Source: Microdochium bolleyi (taxonomy: Eukaryota; Ascomycota; Sordariomycetes; Xylariales; Microdochiaceae). Taken from it: DNA of 64,000 bases. Below the pieces are notes generated by a model. The model saw nothing but the letters and a program-made list of their open reading frames with translations, was not told the origin of the DNA and did no database searches. Below, one piece after another: positions 30,606 to 42,600 of the stretch (position 1 is the stretch's first letter; every line of letters starts with the position of its first letter). The DNA lies in NCBI GenBank assembly GCA_001566295.1, contig KQ964257.1, positions 62,001 to 126,000 on the forward strand, given 5' to 3'. The position numbers and the translations under genes were made by a program.

Positions 30606-33600
30606 ATGACACTTCCGTTGTATTGGCGCTCGTTCCACAGGAACGGCACCTTCGAAGACGCTGTCGCCGATGGCAAGTTCCTCTCCGAAAACTACACCGA
30701 CTTCTTCGGCCGGTGGCTGCAGCAAGATAGTCATGCCAGCCGCATCCAGTCGCACGACGACATTGTCTTGAGCTTCTGGGGTAAGGTCTTTATACATGTC
30801 CCAACGGGCAAGATAGCTAACCAGTGTTCCCCCACAGAGGATCCCCAGCCGGGCGTCGTTGCGAAATACGACATACAGACCTTCATGGTTGCTGATGCAG
30901 GCCTTGTCCTGGGCCAGCACCCGGAGTGGAAAGACGCGCCGTGGTACAGCCCCCATGCCCGTTTCCTGACGTTCATCATGGAGAAGGGCAAGAACCGCCA
31001 GTTCTTCAGCTCCTCGACCAAGGAGTGGTCGATCTGCGTCGTCGGCGGGGCCAATCCGAAGTCACGGGTCCGGGGTAACGTCCCTGGGGGGTCGTTCCTC
31101 CAGGTCCTGTCGTGGGACGGAGCAGAGTTCCGCTTCTACCAGTCTGACTTGGCCAACGACACGCCAGGGCTTCAGGGATGGAACTATTTCGGTCGATCGA
31201 GGGACGCCTTTGGGCCCAACTCCTATCTTGGACCGTTCAACGGCCATGTCAATGGCGCCTGTATCATGAAGGAGATCCACAAGTGAGTCTGCCCGACCAC
31301 AGTCGCGTGCTCGGATCACGATGCTGACCATCCCAGGCCGTGGCTGCACTGGCTGAATTCTGCAGCCGAGTTCAACGACTCGCTGACGGATGAAAAGAAG
31401 AAAGCACTGCGCGAGGTACAGTGGCTCTCCTCTCCCGAGCAGGGCCTGCTCTCCTATGCCAACGCGAACCCGGACATCCTCGAGGCCATCATCACCCGCG
31501 GCATCCAGAACTGGTTCAATAGCCGCAAGAAGCTCGACTTCTTCGACAATAACAACAAGCTGGCGAGCAGCCCTGCCAATGTCCCGCGGTGGGCTGCTCA
31601 TCTGTTCCTCACCACCACCATTAGCCTGGGGGCCGCGCTGCAGACTGGGCTCACCTCCAACGTCGATCTGGAGGGGGCCGACTACATCATCCCACCAGAT
31701 CACCTCTACGACAATGAGCTGCTCCGCGCCGCCGGGCTGACGCAGCTGATGGTGGACCAGAGCCCTTCCGCCGGCGACGATCCCGGGAGCATCAGCCTCG
31801 CACCTGTTGGCTTCAAGGACACGGACTACGTGAAGGCGGTCAGGATCGTCGGGCTTTCTATTATCGAGAGCGTTGATGAGGATGACAAGGACCTCGAGCT
31901 CCCCGGGTCTGCCCTAGGCAGCGTCGACGGACAAGCTGCGGAGACGCTCTACTTCAAGACCCTCATGCAGGACTTCGAGGGCACATCGCCTTTCAACTTC
32001 ATCCAGCCCTCCCTCGAGGATGCCGTCGGTGTGCAGAGGATGCAGATGCTGCAGAAGAAGCCCCAGGGGCAGGGCACGGAGGCCGGCGAGGAGTGGATCG
32101 GCCTGTTCACCCCAAAGCTGCTCAACGCCATCATCATGATCGACTTCTGCAACCCCGTCTACTCGTGGCGTCGCGGCCGTCTGATGCAGTACCTCCCACA
32201 GACAACAGAGTACGATCCTGACACCAAGCAGTACGACCTCTCGGCCAAGTTTCTCGAGGCCGTCAAAAAGTCTCCGCAGGCCGGCATCACGGGCAGCCTC
32301 GAGCACGAGTTCTTGGATCTGCTCGACCGGAGCATCGCCCAGCACCAAGAGTACATGATGGGCTACATTGCTGCAGTCCAGAAGCGCATAGCCGAGCACC
32401 CGGTCGACGCGCTCGTGGACTATCTCACCCTGGCCGAGTCCCGCAGGCGCATCTACCGGCCTCTCCCCCTAGACGAGTTCGCGACAACTATGCCCTTTGC
32501 TAAGAATCTTCCTTTCGATGTGAAGAGCCCCCTCATGAAGGAGATGAGACCAGATGGCACCATCCAGGACATGCCGCCCTGCGGGGTGAAATTCCTCGAG
32601 GACTGGACGAAGTCGCTGGCAAGCTACGACCCCGTGATTGTGCCCGCTCAGCCCGTCGTCCCTTGCCCTGTGGCGATCACAGCGCTGCCACCACCTACAA
32701 CTCTCAGCGTGCCTTGCCGGAGGGCTGCCATTGCCGGCGCAGCCCGTCTCGCCAGCTCGTGCCCTGTTCGCCGCCACAGTCGTCATCATCGTCGTCGGTC
32801 CGCGACTCGTGCAGACAAGACCAAGATGTTTGCACGGGCCGCGGCCAGCCCCGAGCCACACAGGACGCCAAACTGGAGCGACGACATCCTCCCCATGATG
32901 ACAGAGCCACACTGGGTCTCTGGCGACCCAAAGACCACGGGCCAGAGCTGGATCGGAGCCATGAAGTACTACGGGGTCGGGGGCTGGCGACTCGACAGCT
33001 ACGACGATGTCAAGGCCCGCGCCGTCAGCATCTACCAGCATGTACGCACCAAGACCATGCCCATCACGAGGGACCCTCGGGACTTCTGGCCAGACGACGT
33101 CGTCGAGACATTTCGTCTGTGGGCCAATGCGGGCTGTCCCAAGGACGCCTCAGACACGCCGAGTCCCCAGATGCTGATCCCCAAGCCCGTTGAGCCCAGA
33201 GACGAGTTCAGCGTCCGCCGCGACATCATGAGCTTGACAAAGGAGGAGCTGGCCAGGTACCAGGCAAAGCTCGACGATGTGCTCCAGGTTGGGGTCCTGG
33301 GCTCGCCCTGGCAGAAGCTGGGCGTTCTTCGTAGGTTTACCCGACTGTTCTCCGCGGTGCCACATTTGCTAACATTAATTAATGCAAGATGCATACTGGT
33401 GCCTCCACTACCAAGAGGCGACGTTCCTCTGGCACAGGGCATACCTGTTGTACGTCGAGAAGCTCATCGGCATGCCCATTCCCTACTGGAACGGCTACGC
33501 CGCCGAGACCGCAGACCCGACGTCTCCCTACGCGGGCATCCCGCCCATGTTCTTCGAGGAGACCTACGTCCACCCTGACGACGGCAGTGTGCGGCCGAAC

Positions 33601-34743
33601 CCGCTCAAGTACGCCCTCGCGCTCGAGGGCAAGTCGAAGAGCGGGCAGAGCCAGTTCGTGACGCGCAGCCCCACGCTCGTAAATGGGCCCTCAGACCCGG
33701 ACTGGGACCGCAAGATTGGCCTCTTCAACACGTACCACGGGCAGCTCCAGCACTGCCTCGAGCAGAAGACGTACACGTCGGACGGGACGGCGGAGGAGTT
33801 CGGCAGGCCCTGGGCGAACATCCCCACATTCTCGGACGACCAGCTCGACGAGCTGTACCAGTTCCGCTTCGACTTTGACGGGCTGTTCGAGCAGGTCCAC
33901 GACAACTTCCACGGCTGGGTCGGGCCAGACATGGCCGACAACACCTACACGGCCAACGACCCCATCTTCCTCTCCTACCACGCCAACATGGACCGCCTGG
34001 CTGGCATCTTCATGGACGCACACCCGAGCTCCCAGGTCACCTCGAGCTACCCGCTGCAGCCGTTTGTCGACAACGGCACTGCCGTGAGTTACGACGACCC
34101 CCGGCGCTGGCGGTACACCACGGTCGGCGACATGGCCAAGGACACGCGGAGCCTGGGGTACATGTACGGGGCGCCCGTCTGCGCCGACCTCCCACTGCCC
34201 AAATCGGCTGCCGAGCGACGGCACATGGCCGTGACGCCGGCCGGGGGCAGGGCGATCACCGTGCCCGCACAGGTTCTCGACCGAGCGAAGCAGCTCGACT
34301 CGACGGCCGCCACGAACGGCGACGAGAAGCCCTCGCGCGAGAACAGAGTGCCCTACGTCATCTTTGCCAACGTCGGCTGCACGACCTCGAGCTACCGCGT
34401 CGATGTCTTCACGCAGGCGGCGAAGCCTCCGTTGATCGCATCGCTCGATAATGAGGACTATATCGGGGAGGTCACGCGGATCGGCATGGGCCCAGGCGTG
34501 GCAAGTATGGGAGCGCCAGACAACAAGGCCCGACGCGCGTGTCGACAGCCCAGCGCCACAAGGGTGCTGTCAGCTAAGAATGTGTGGTATAAGAAGAAGC
34601 AGGCTGGCAAGGAGGGAGATCTAGAAAGGGTGCAGATCGTGGTGACGGACCTTGCTACTGGGCAGGCCGTCAGCAAGGAGGAATATGGAAAGATGTCGGG
34701 CTTTGAGCCAAGAGTTGTCTGGCTGCCGGAGTCGACTCCGTAG
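30606..34743 (+). CDS. Large mosaic tyrosinase (type 3 copper oxidase with long N-terminal region)
   Basis: Predicted exons 30606-30780, 30838-31282, 31337-33330 and 33389-34743 give 1322 residues; ordinary tyrosinases have 300-650. The C-terminal third is a type 3 copper domain. CuA is H872, H878 and H887 (CLH...FLWHRAYL), with Cys876 two residues before H878, as in the Cys-His thioether of fungal tyrosinases. CuB is H1042, H1046 and H1069 (HDNFHGWVG and DPIFLSYHANMDRL). Residues 717-808 (NWSDDI...SYDDVKARAVSIY...MP...RLWANAGCP) look like a separate small module. A Pro/Arg-rich linker spans 642-716. Residues 1-640 match no family I know, although MVADAGLVLGQHPEW, SPHARFLTF and GPFNGHVNGACIMKE look conserved. 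It should oxidise phenols to quinones. No signal peptide is seen. Confidence 0.82.
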
Positions 34744-35298
34744 TGAGGTGGTGTGCCTCGTGGATTGCCGTCCTCTAGTTTCATGTGAGCTTGGTCTGTG
34801 GCGATTCCAGGTTGAATGATCGTGATACTATGTGCTGGTGCACAGAGCGAGTTGCGAGACACAATGCCGGAAAGACCCGGAACACGCCCGTGGGCTGACA
34901 GTCGGAGCACCACCCATCTCCGGCGGCTTCCGGCAGCATGACTAAGCGCGGACTTCCTCTTGCAGACCCCTGCGCGCCCGGGAGCTGCCGACAGCGCCGG
35001 GATGGGCCCATTCCTGGCTTCATCATGGCTGGCCAAGAGCTTTCCATGACACAGCTCCGGACTGATCACGAGGTCCGCCTGGTTTGCAGTCGGACAAAGC
35101 AGGACAACGTCCAAACCTCCTTTGATCCGGGGTATGACGGACCTCAGGCAGGAATACAGAATACAGAATACATATAACGCTCGTCCACGTCTCTGAATGT
35201 TGATTGTCCTCTCCCATCTCCATGCTCATCATCATCAATCAACAAACAACCCCAACCAACTCACAGCCAACCATCTCAAGGAAGACATCCCATCTGCC
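34744..35298. other. Intergenic region after the tyrosinase
   Basis: It holds the tyrosinase 3' end and the promoter of the next gene. A short tandem AATACAG repeat (about 35153-35170) precedes CATATAA at 35170-35176. The 5' leader of the following gene is CA-rich. I see no gene in it. Confidence 0.4.
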
Positions 35299-36018
35299 AT
35301 GCAAGGAGACATCTTCCAACTCGAAGACATCCTAAGCCACCAGGCCAAGGACTCCATCACCAACGGCCCCAAGCCGGTCATTGGCTCCGTCTTCATCAAC
35401 ACCCACGACGACGAGTCCCCGCTCATCGCCGTATACAACGAGGACGACGTCTCAGAGTACCTCTACTCGGAGAAATACCCAGTCTCGTACACGACGGTCG
35501 CAAAGCCGTCCCCAGCCGCAGCCAACATCAACACCCAGCCCCAGCGCGTCCTCGACGCCATCGCCAGGGCCTTTGACGACTACTACGCCGACTGCCCCTG
35601 CGTCATCAGCCCTCGCCGCGCACAGCCCCTTGGATCCCACAACCACTTCTCCGTCTACAAGCTCCATGACGAGGCCGACTACTATGACGACGACGAGTGC
35701 GCCATCTCCACGGACGACGAGGACGACGCCATCCCCACCCCCGTGACGCCGACCCACGAGATCCGGCACTACCACACACACCACATCGGCTCCCCGCCAG
35801 GCAGCGACAAGCCTGCGGCCCGGCCCGTGCTGGCAAAGAAGAAGCAGGAAAAGCAACCACGGCGCCAGAACGGCGCGGCAGCGACGTGCGCGCTCGCAGC
35901 AGCCGTCGCCGTCCCGCCGGAGCAGCACGTCGACCACATCGAGGGCGCTCTTATGAGCTGGTGGCCACTGCCGGTGGAGAAAATGGAGCATGAGTGGACT
36001 GACAAGTTCTACGAATAA
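35299..36018 (+). CDS. Hypothetical acidic protein
   Basis: A single-exon frame of 239 residues starting at the ATG after a CA-rich leader typical of fungal mRNAs. It has an Asp-rich stretch (DYYDDDECAISTDDEDD, about 132-148), a His-rich HEIRHYHTHH and a basic KKKQEKQPRRQ. No domain or signal peptide is recognisable. The stop codon overlaps an AATAAA polyadenylation motif (36014-36019). Codon usage matches neighbouring genes, so I think it is real, but I assign no function. Confidence 0.6.
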   Translation: MQGDIFQLEDILSHQAKDSITNGPKPVIGSVFINTHDDESPLIAVYNEDDVSEYLYSEKYPVSYTTVAKPSPAAANINTQPQRVLDAIARAFDDYYADCPCVISPRRAQPLGSHNHFSVYKLHDEADYYDDDECAISTDDEDDAIPTPVTPTHEIRHYHTHHIGSPPGSDKPAARPVLAKKKQEKQPRRQNGAAATCALAAAVAVPPEQHVDHIEGALMSWWPLPVEKMEHEWTDKFYE

Positions 36019-36271
36019 AAAAGTCACAGCGACAGATGCTGTTGGGTAGCCGCGCGAGCTCATGTAGGATATAGCTGTGTCTCCCGTACCCAAGGATGAC
36101 CCGCCAGTGATCAGTACGGAATGGCGTTTGGCGTTACATTACTTCAGAGCAGGCATTGGAAATTCAGAGCAGGACAACGAAATGAGGATTTATGGTAGAT
36201 ACTGTTTCGAGAACCAACCATTCAAAATCATTGTCACACGTAAACCGTGCCTTCATCGTGCAGCAGCCACT

Positions 36272-37270
36272 TCAATCGTCCAGCCCGCTCTTGACCGGAT
36301 CCCACGCAATCGGCGCGTACTCGTCCGTCTCGAGCTCGGCGACCTCGTCGGCCGTCAGCTCAAAGTCAAAGACCTCAAAGTTCTCCTTGATGCGCGAGGG
36401 CGTGACGCTCTTGGGCAGCGGCACGAAGCCTTTCTGCAGGCTCCAGCGGGTCAGCACCTGCGCCCAGGTCTTGCCGTGCTTGTCGCTCAGCTTCTTCAGC
36501 GTCGCGTCGTCGGCCCGCTTGCCGCGCACGAGCGGACAGTACGCCTCGACGGCGACGTTGCGCTGGGCGCACCACTTTGCAATCTCCGGGCGGACGCACC
36601 ACGGGTGGGCCTCGTGCTGGACGACGGAGAGCACGCCGCCCTTGCCCTTGCCGCCGCGCTCGGCCTCGAGCTCCTTGATGTGCGTCTCGAGCTCGTCGAG
36701 GTGGTGGACGCCGTAGTTGCTGACGCCGATGGAGCGGACCTTGCCCTCCTCGACGGCCTCGACTAGGGCCTTCCAGACGCCCTTGCGGACCACGGAGCCG
36801 CCGTAGGGCGCGTGGAAGAGCAGCAGGTCGACGTACTCGAGGCCGGCCTCCTTGAGGCTCTTGTCGACCTGGGCCTTGGCGGCCTCGTAGCTCATGTCCT
36901 TGCCAGGCGGGACCTTGGTGGTGTAGAAGATGTCGGCGCGCGGGATGCCGCTCTTGCGGATCGCGGCGCCGCAGGGGGCCTCGTTCTTGTAGACGGCGGC
37001 CGAGTCGATGTGGCGGTAGCCGACCTTGAGGGCCTCGAGGACGGCCTTTTCGGCGTCGTCAGAGGGGCTGTTTGGGTGCCTGTGGTGAGTAAAGGCCGTG
37101 CGGCGACTGTCTCCTGCCGTCCAACTCACATTTGGTATACCTGCGGGGATGTCTTGTCAGCACTAGGTGGATCTCGGGACTGGAGAAAGAGTACTTACGC
37201 CGAAGCCGACGAGTGGCAGCTCGTAGCCGCTGTTGAGCTTGAAGGCGGACTGTGCCGTGATGGAAGTCAT
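36272..37270 (-). CDS. Aldo-keto reductase
   Basis: Predicted exons 37199-37270, 37130-37140 (11 bases) and 36272-37079 give 296 residues, normal for the family. The tetrad is complete: Asp in GYRHIDSA, Tyr in AAVYKNE, Lys in YTTKVPP and His in LLLFHAPYG. The NADPH-site motif LPKSVTPSRIKENFEVF lies near the C-terminus. It reduces aldehydes or ketones with NADPH; the substrate is unknown. The tiny exon encodes VYQ and part of Met and restores the strand before HPNSPSDDAEKAV. Skipping it would break the frame. It is divergent from the Dom34 gene. Confidence 0.9.
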
Positions 37271-38025
37271 GGCTGCGGTTGATCTGGCAGGCGATGGCGA
37301 GCGGGAGTGAGATGTGATTGTTGAGAAGGAGAAGAATGTGAACCTTGAGAGACGCCCCGGGCCCTGCGACCTGGGGTAGATGAGGGCGGCGGGTCGGCCG
37401 GAGATAGAGCGATGCGCGGCCGATGACGATAGCCCCGGAGCGGCACCGATGGCGCGGGCACCTAGCAATAAAGCCTACTCGCATCAGGCAAGACCTAGCG
37501 TTGGGCTCCGCGGACTTGGGGCCTGAATGCTTGCTCTGCCTGTAGGGCGGTCACCGCCACGGTTCCCTCTTGATCTGTTCATTCTCAGCAAGAGCAATCA
37601 TTCTCCGGGGCGGCTTGGTAGACGCTGCCCTGAACAGCTTCCGAGCCAAGCGGGAGCTCACATCTGACGTCATTGTGAACCACTCGAGATGCGCGAGCAG
37701 CTCTGCCACGACAGGCAAGTGGTCTCTGTTACAGTCAAGGCTAGCACTCAGCATGGACGCCCTCTCGTAACGTCGGGACCGAGAGCGAGAGATTGGTGAG
37801 TGCCAGCATCAGCAGAGGCCGGATCGTGAAGCTTTCTGGTACGGGACCCCGCCCTGCATGATCGCCGGCGCGATGGTGGGGTCATGGCAATCATGGTGCA
37901 GTGCATGCTATCTCCGACAGCCCTGCGTCACTCGACTTTTCTGGACAAAACCAGCGGCACGCGCTCTGTATCCCCCAACTTGCCGCTGCCCGAGCACCTT
38001 CACAGACCAAACCCGAACCACCACA
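37271..38025. promoter_or_regulatory. Divergent promoter between aldo-keto reductase and Dom34
   Basis: A gene-free interval between outward-facing starts. I see no family-like coding sequence. A CCACAA-type context precedes the Dom34 ATG. Confidence 0.4.
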
Positions 38026-39228
38026 ATGCAGCTCGTCAAGTCAAAGGCGGGCCTGAACCTCGACGCCCTCGACGAGGAGGGCGTCGGCCTGATCCCGATC
38101 GACCCCGAGGACATGTGGCACGCCAACAACCTCATCAGCGTCGACGACGTTGTCCGCGCCCACGCCGTGCGCAAGGTCGTCAACGAGACCAAGACGGGCA
38201 GCACGAGCTCCGAGCGCGTCCACACCGACCTCACCATCCGCGTCACCTCGACCTTCTTCGACCCGGCCGCGTCCGCCCTGCACGTTTCGGGCACCGTCAT
38301 CGCTGAGAACGCCTGGGTCAGCCTTGGCCAGTACCACACCCTCGACCTCGAGTTACACCGGCCGTTCAGGATATGGAAGAAGTACGGCTGGGACTCGGTC
38401 GCCAAAGAGACGCTCCAGGACGCCCTGAAGCAGGACAAGGAGGGCGCCGTCGCGGCCGTCGTCATGCAGGAAGGAATCGCCAATATCTGCATCATCACAG
38501 AGTACCGCACCGTGCTCAAGCAGCGCGTTGAGAGCAGCATCCCCAAGAAGCGCTCGGCCAGCTCGGACCAGGACTCGGGCATGCGCCGCTTCTACGAGAA
38601 GACAATGTCGACGCTGCTGCGGAGCGTCGACTTCTCCAAGCCGCGGCCCCTGCTGCTCGCCAGCCCTGGCTTCGTCGCGCACGACTTCAAAAAGTACATA
38701 TCAGACGAGGGAGTGCGGAGGGCGGACAAGAGCCTGCAGGCAATCGCGCGGGAGGCGACGGTGGTGCACTCGAGCTCGGGCCACCTGCACTCGCTCAACG
38801 AGATCCTCAAGAGCCAGGAGGTGCTGGCGACAATGAAGGATATGAAGTTCAGCAAGGAGACGCGGGCGATGGACGACCTGTTTGACAAGCTGCGGCGGGA
38901 CGACGGGCGGGCGTGGTACGGGACGGCGCCGGTGGAGAAGGCGGTGATGGAGGGCGCGGTCGGGCGCGGCGGGGGCGTGCTGCTCATCAACAACTCGCTG
39001 TTCCGCAGCAACGACATTGCGACGCGGAAGCGCTACGTGGCCATGGTGGACAGGGTCAAGGAGGACGGCGGCGAGGCGCGGATACTGAGCAGCGACCACG
39101 AGAGCGGGGAGCGGCTGGACGCGCTGGGAGGCATCGCCTGTACGCTGACGTACCCGATACTAGATCTGGACGAGAGCGACGACGAAGGGGGCGACGAGGG
39201 TGGTGATGGCGAGGAAATGGTGATATGA
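38026..39228 (+). CDS. DOM34: Dom34/Pelota ribosome rescue factor
   Basis: A single-exon protein of 400 residues, the family's usual length. The N-terminal Sm-like domain starts MQLVKSKAGLNLDALDEEGVGLIPIDPEDMWHA-like, cut here into MWHANNLISVDDVV. The central eRF1_2-type domain has LLLASPGFVAHDFKKY, the PGF motif found where eRF1 has catalytic residues. The C-terminal eRF1_3 domain contains LINNSLFRSND and ends in an acidic tail (DESDDEGGDEGG). The GGQ motif of eRF1 is absent, as expected. With Hbs1 it recognises stalled ribosomes and splits them in no-go and non-stop decay in the cytoplasm. Confidence 0.95.
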   Translation: MQLVKSKAGLNLDALDEEGVGLIPIDPEDMWHANNLISVDDVVRAHAVRKVVNETKTGSTSSERVHTDLTIRVTSTFFDPAASALHVSGTVIAENAWVSLGQYHTLDLELHRPFRIWKKYGWDSVAKETLQDALKQDKEGAVAAVVMQEGIANICIITEYRTVLKQRVESSIPKKRSASSDQDSGMRRFYEKTMSTLLRSVDFSKPRPLLLASPGFVAHDFKKYISDEGVRRADKSLQAIAREATVVHSSSGHLHSLNEILKSQEVLATMKDMKFSKETRAMDDLFDKLRRDDGRAWYGTAPVEKAVMEGAVGRGGGVLLINNSLFRSNDIATRKRYVAMVDRVKEDGGEARILSSDHESGERLDALGGIACTLTYPILDLDESDDEGGDEGGDGEEMVI

Positions 39229-39653
39229 TGGTTTTGCAATGCGGATAGATATAGACACTCATGACCGTGGCGGATGATGATCTGGGGAACTGCTGCGAGG
39301 CTGAGACACCAGGGGGTCTACAGGTGCTGTTGAGCTTGATGCTGCGCTGTCCCTGGTTGAGGTACGCTAGCGTGCCCTAGTGTTGTCTTGCGCATCCGCC
39401 GCATTCCTCCCGCTCCGTCAGCTCCGGCGCTTCAACCGGCTCGGCGTCATTTCTCAGCAACCAAAGATCTTTCAATTCTTGCCATCGCTCATCTCATCTC
39501 ACGGCGAACTGAACGCGAACGCGACTGAGCAAGTGACCCCGGCTGGTGCTCACGCCCCTGCAATCGTGGCCACATCTCGACGCTGACTGTCGCGCGTCGC
39601 CATCTCCGTCGCCGCCATTGTCACGTCGAGCTATGGACACCTGAGCCGCGACG
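39229..39653. other. Intergenic region before the WD40 gene
   Basis: It contains the 3' end of Dom34 and the promoter and leader of the WD40 gene. I see nothing else. Confidence 0.4.
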
Positions 39654-42600
39654 ATGGCCTCGCCAACCCTCTCGCCAGACGCAGCAGATGATCTGCTCCA
39701 CCGGGACCTGCACCACCGGGCTCCGCGGCCGTCGCGCGACTCGTCCTCCTCACCCGTCCGCGGCAGGAGCATCGGCACCGCCTCAGTCCTCCCGCACTCC
39801 GGCAGCCACCACAACCTGCAGAGCCTGCACAGCCGCACCTCCAGGACATCGCCCTTCCCGCCGCCCTCCATCAAGACGGCGACTACAAGCCCCAGCCGCG
39901 CAGAAAATGGTCAGTGTTGGTGCCGTGAAGTCTCATGCCGGTCCCCAATGCGGGCTCTCCAAGCTGGCGAGAGACGTCCCGCGGTCTCTTAAATCGCTGC
40001 CTGGGCGGCCCTGATCCCCGGAGCCAATGCACCCAATAGCCACCTCGAGAACCCTTGCTCGAGATTTGTTCTTATTGTCCGATCCTCCACCGGCTCCTGC
40101 ATGACCCTCGGTGCTGATGATCGTCCCTAGGCACCAGCATTTCCACGGCCGCCACTAAGAAACTCTCGGTCAAAATCCCCAGGAGGGAGACCGGCACTCC
40201 CAAGGACAAGGACAGGGACGCCAGAGATCACAAGCCCGCGGCCCCCGGCCATGGCGCCCCGCCGTCCTCGTCCCCGACGACCACCGAGTTGTCCTCGGGG
40301 ATCGACCCTCTTTCCCAGGTGGGTGGTCGGCTGCGGTTTGAAAGGGGGGATGCCCGGTGACTGACTGTAATGAGACGCAAAGCACATATTTGCAAGGACG
40401 AACACGGAAAAGACGCTGGCGACGCGGCTGCGCACTCCTGCCCGGCCGGACAGCCCTGCAAACGACGGCCTGCCTCGTCCGAGCGCAGACCTGTCCGCAA
40501 AGCAAACTGTCAGCCACCCGGAGCAATCCAAAGACAAGAAGTGAGTAAACATGCACGCCCGGAGACGCAAATCAGTCTTGCTAAGCCAGCTACCTCACCA
40601 CCCACAGAAAGCCCGGATTCCTCAGCCGCCTGAGCATGATCGGTGGCGGCGGCAGCAAGAAGCGCGACGATGACTCTGCCGACGACAATGACTCGGAGAT
40701 TGGCAGCGAGCGCCGCATCGAGGGCGCCGACGCCATGGCCTTCACCTCGGACATCAATGCTAGTGGCTACATCCCGCGACACAAGGAGCCGCCCCGGTAC
40801 GTCCGCATGAGGGCGCACCACAAGAAGGACCGCGAATTTCACCGGCTCTTCCTCGCGCAGGACCTGCGGGGCGCGGAACGTGTAGAGGGCAAGTCCGACA
40901 AGGCTCACTCGAGAGGGGCCATCTGGACAATGGAGTTCAGCAAGGACGGGAGATACCTCGCTACGGGAGGGCAGGACCGCATCGTCCGCATCTGGGCCAT
41001 CCTCGCCACGCCGGGCGACAGGCGCGCGTACGAAGCCAACGAGAGCCAGTCGGACACGCAGGGCCACAACCAGCGCCTCAGCGCGCCCGTCTTCAGCTCG
41101 GAGCCCCTGCAAGAGTTCAGCGGGCACACGGGCGACATCCTGGACCTGAGCTGGAGCAAGAACAACTTCCTCCTGTCGTCGTCCATGGACAAGACGGTCA
41201 AGCTGTGGCACATGAGCCGGCCTGAGTGCCTGTGCACGTTCAAGCACAAGGACTTTGTGACCTCGATCGCGTTCCACCCCCGGGACGACCGCTTCTTCCT
41301 CGCGGGCTCGCTCGACGCCACGCTCCGCCTGTGGAGCATACCCGACAAGTCGGTCGCCTACTCGACGCAGCTGAACGACCTGATCACGGCCGTCGCCTTC
41401 TCGCCGGACGGCACGACGTCGATCGCCGGGTGCCTGCACGGCGTGTGCATGTTCTACGACACCACCAAGCTCACGATGCAGACCCAGATCCACGTGCGCT
41501 CGTCCAGGGGAAAGAACGCCAAGGGCAGCAAGATCACAGGCATCCGGACGCGGCAGTACGTTGACGAGCGCACCGGCGTCCGGACGGTGCGCGTGCTCAT
41601 CACGTCCAACGACTCGCGCATCCGGCTGTACGACCTCAAGGACAAGACCCTTGTTGCTAAGTTCAAGGGCCTGGAGAATCCCTGCAGCCAGATCCGCGCC
41701 AACTTCAGCGACGACGGCAAGTACATCGTCTGCGGCAGCGAGGACCGCCGGGTGTTCATCTGGTCGGCAGCCGTGGACGAGGCCGACAAGGACGACAAGC
41801 GGCCGTGCGAGTTCTTCGAGGCACACGGCGGCGTGGTCATGGCCGCCATCTGTGCGCCAAAGGAGACGCGGATGCTGCTGCAGACCTCGCACGACCCCGT
41901 GTACACACTGTGCAATCCTCCGCCGGTCACGCTCCTCAGCAGGGAGGAGGAGGAGCGGTCAACCATTGCCGACGACGCGCAGTCCGAGGCGGCGTCCACG
42001 CGCAAGAAGCCCGAGGAGACCCCGGCGTTTCTCGCGCGGTCCACCCACGACGACGGCAACATCATCGTCACGACCGACCGGACCGGCGCGATCAAGGTCT
42101 TCAGGCAGGACTGCGCATTCGCAAAGAGGCGGCAGGCCCAGGACAACTGGGACACCACGTCGGCCTTCTCCAAGAAGCTCGGCAAGGACGCGCTGCTGGC
42201 CCGGAACGGCAGCATCAGGACGCGGACGAGCGGCGGCGGTGGTGGCGGCCACCACTCCCGGCGCAGCTCCATCGTGCAGTCGCGCCGCGGCTCGCTGGTC
42301 CAGGCCATGCCGCCAGGTCTGAGCCCGGAACAGATCAACACGTGGCGGAGCGGCATCGAGGGCGGGCACCCGCACACCCTGCCGCGCAGCCGGCCCGTCT
42401 CCATCAGCGTCTCGACGCCGACGCCCAGCGAGCGATCCGTGTCGCCCAGCAAGACGGGCCGGATCCCCCTGGCGGCAGCGAGCTCCACCAATCTCGCCTC
42501 GAGCGCGAGGCGGGAGTTGTACGCCAACTCGACACCGACGACGCCGCTGAGCCCGACGGCAAGCTTCATACAGCCGGTCCGTGGCCGCACCAAGAACGAC

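Noticed and set aside
40510..41892. 460-residue minus-strand frame opposite the WD40 gene
   Set aside because: Antisense shadow with no domain; the plus-strand propeller repeats explain the constraint.
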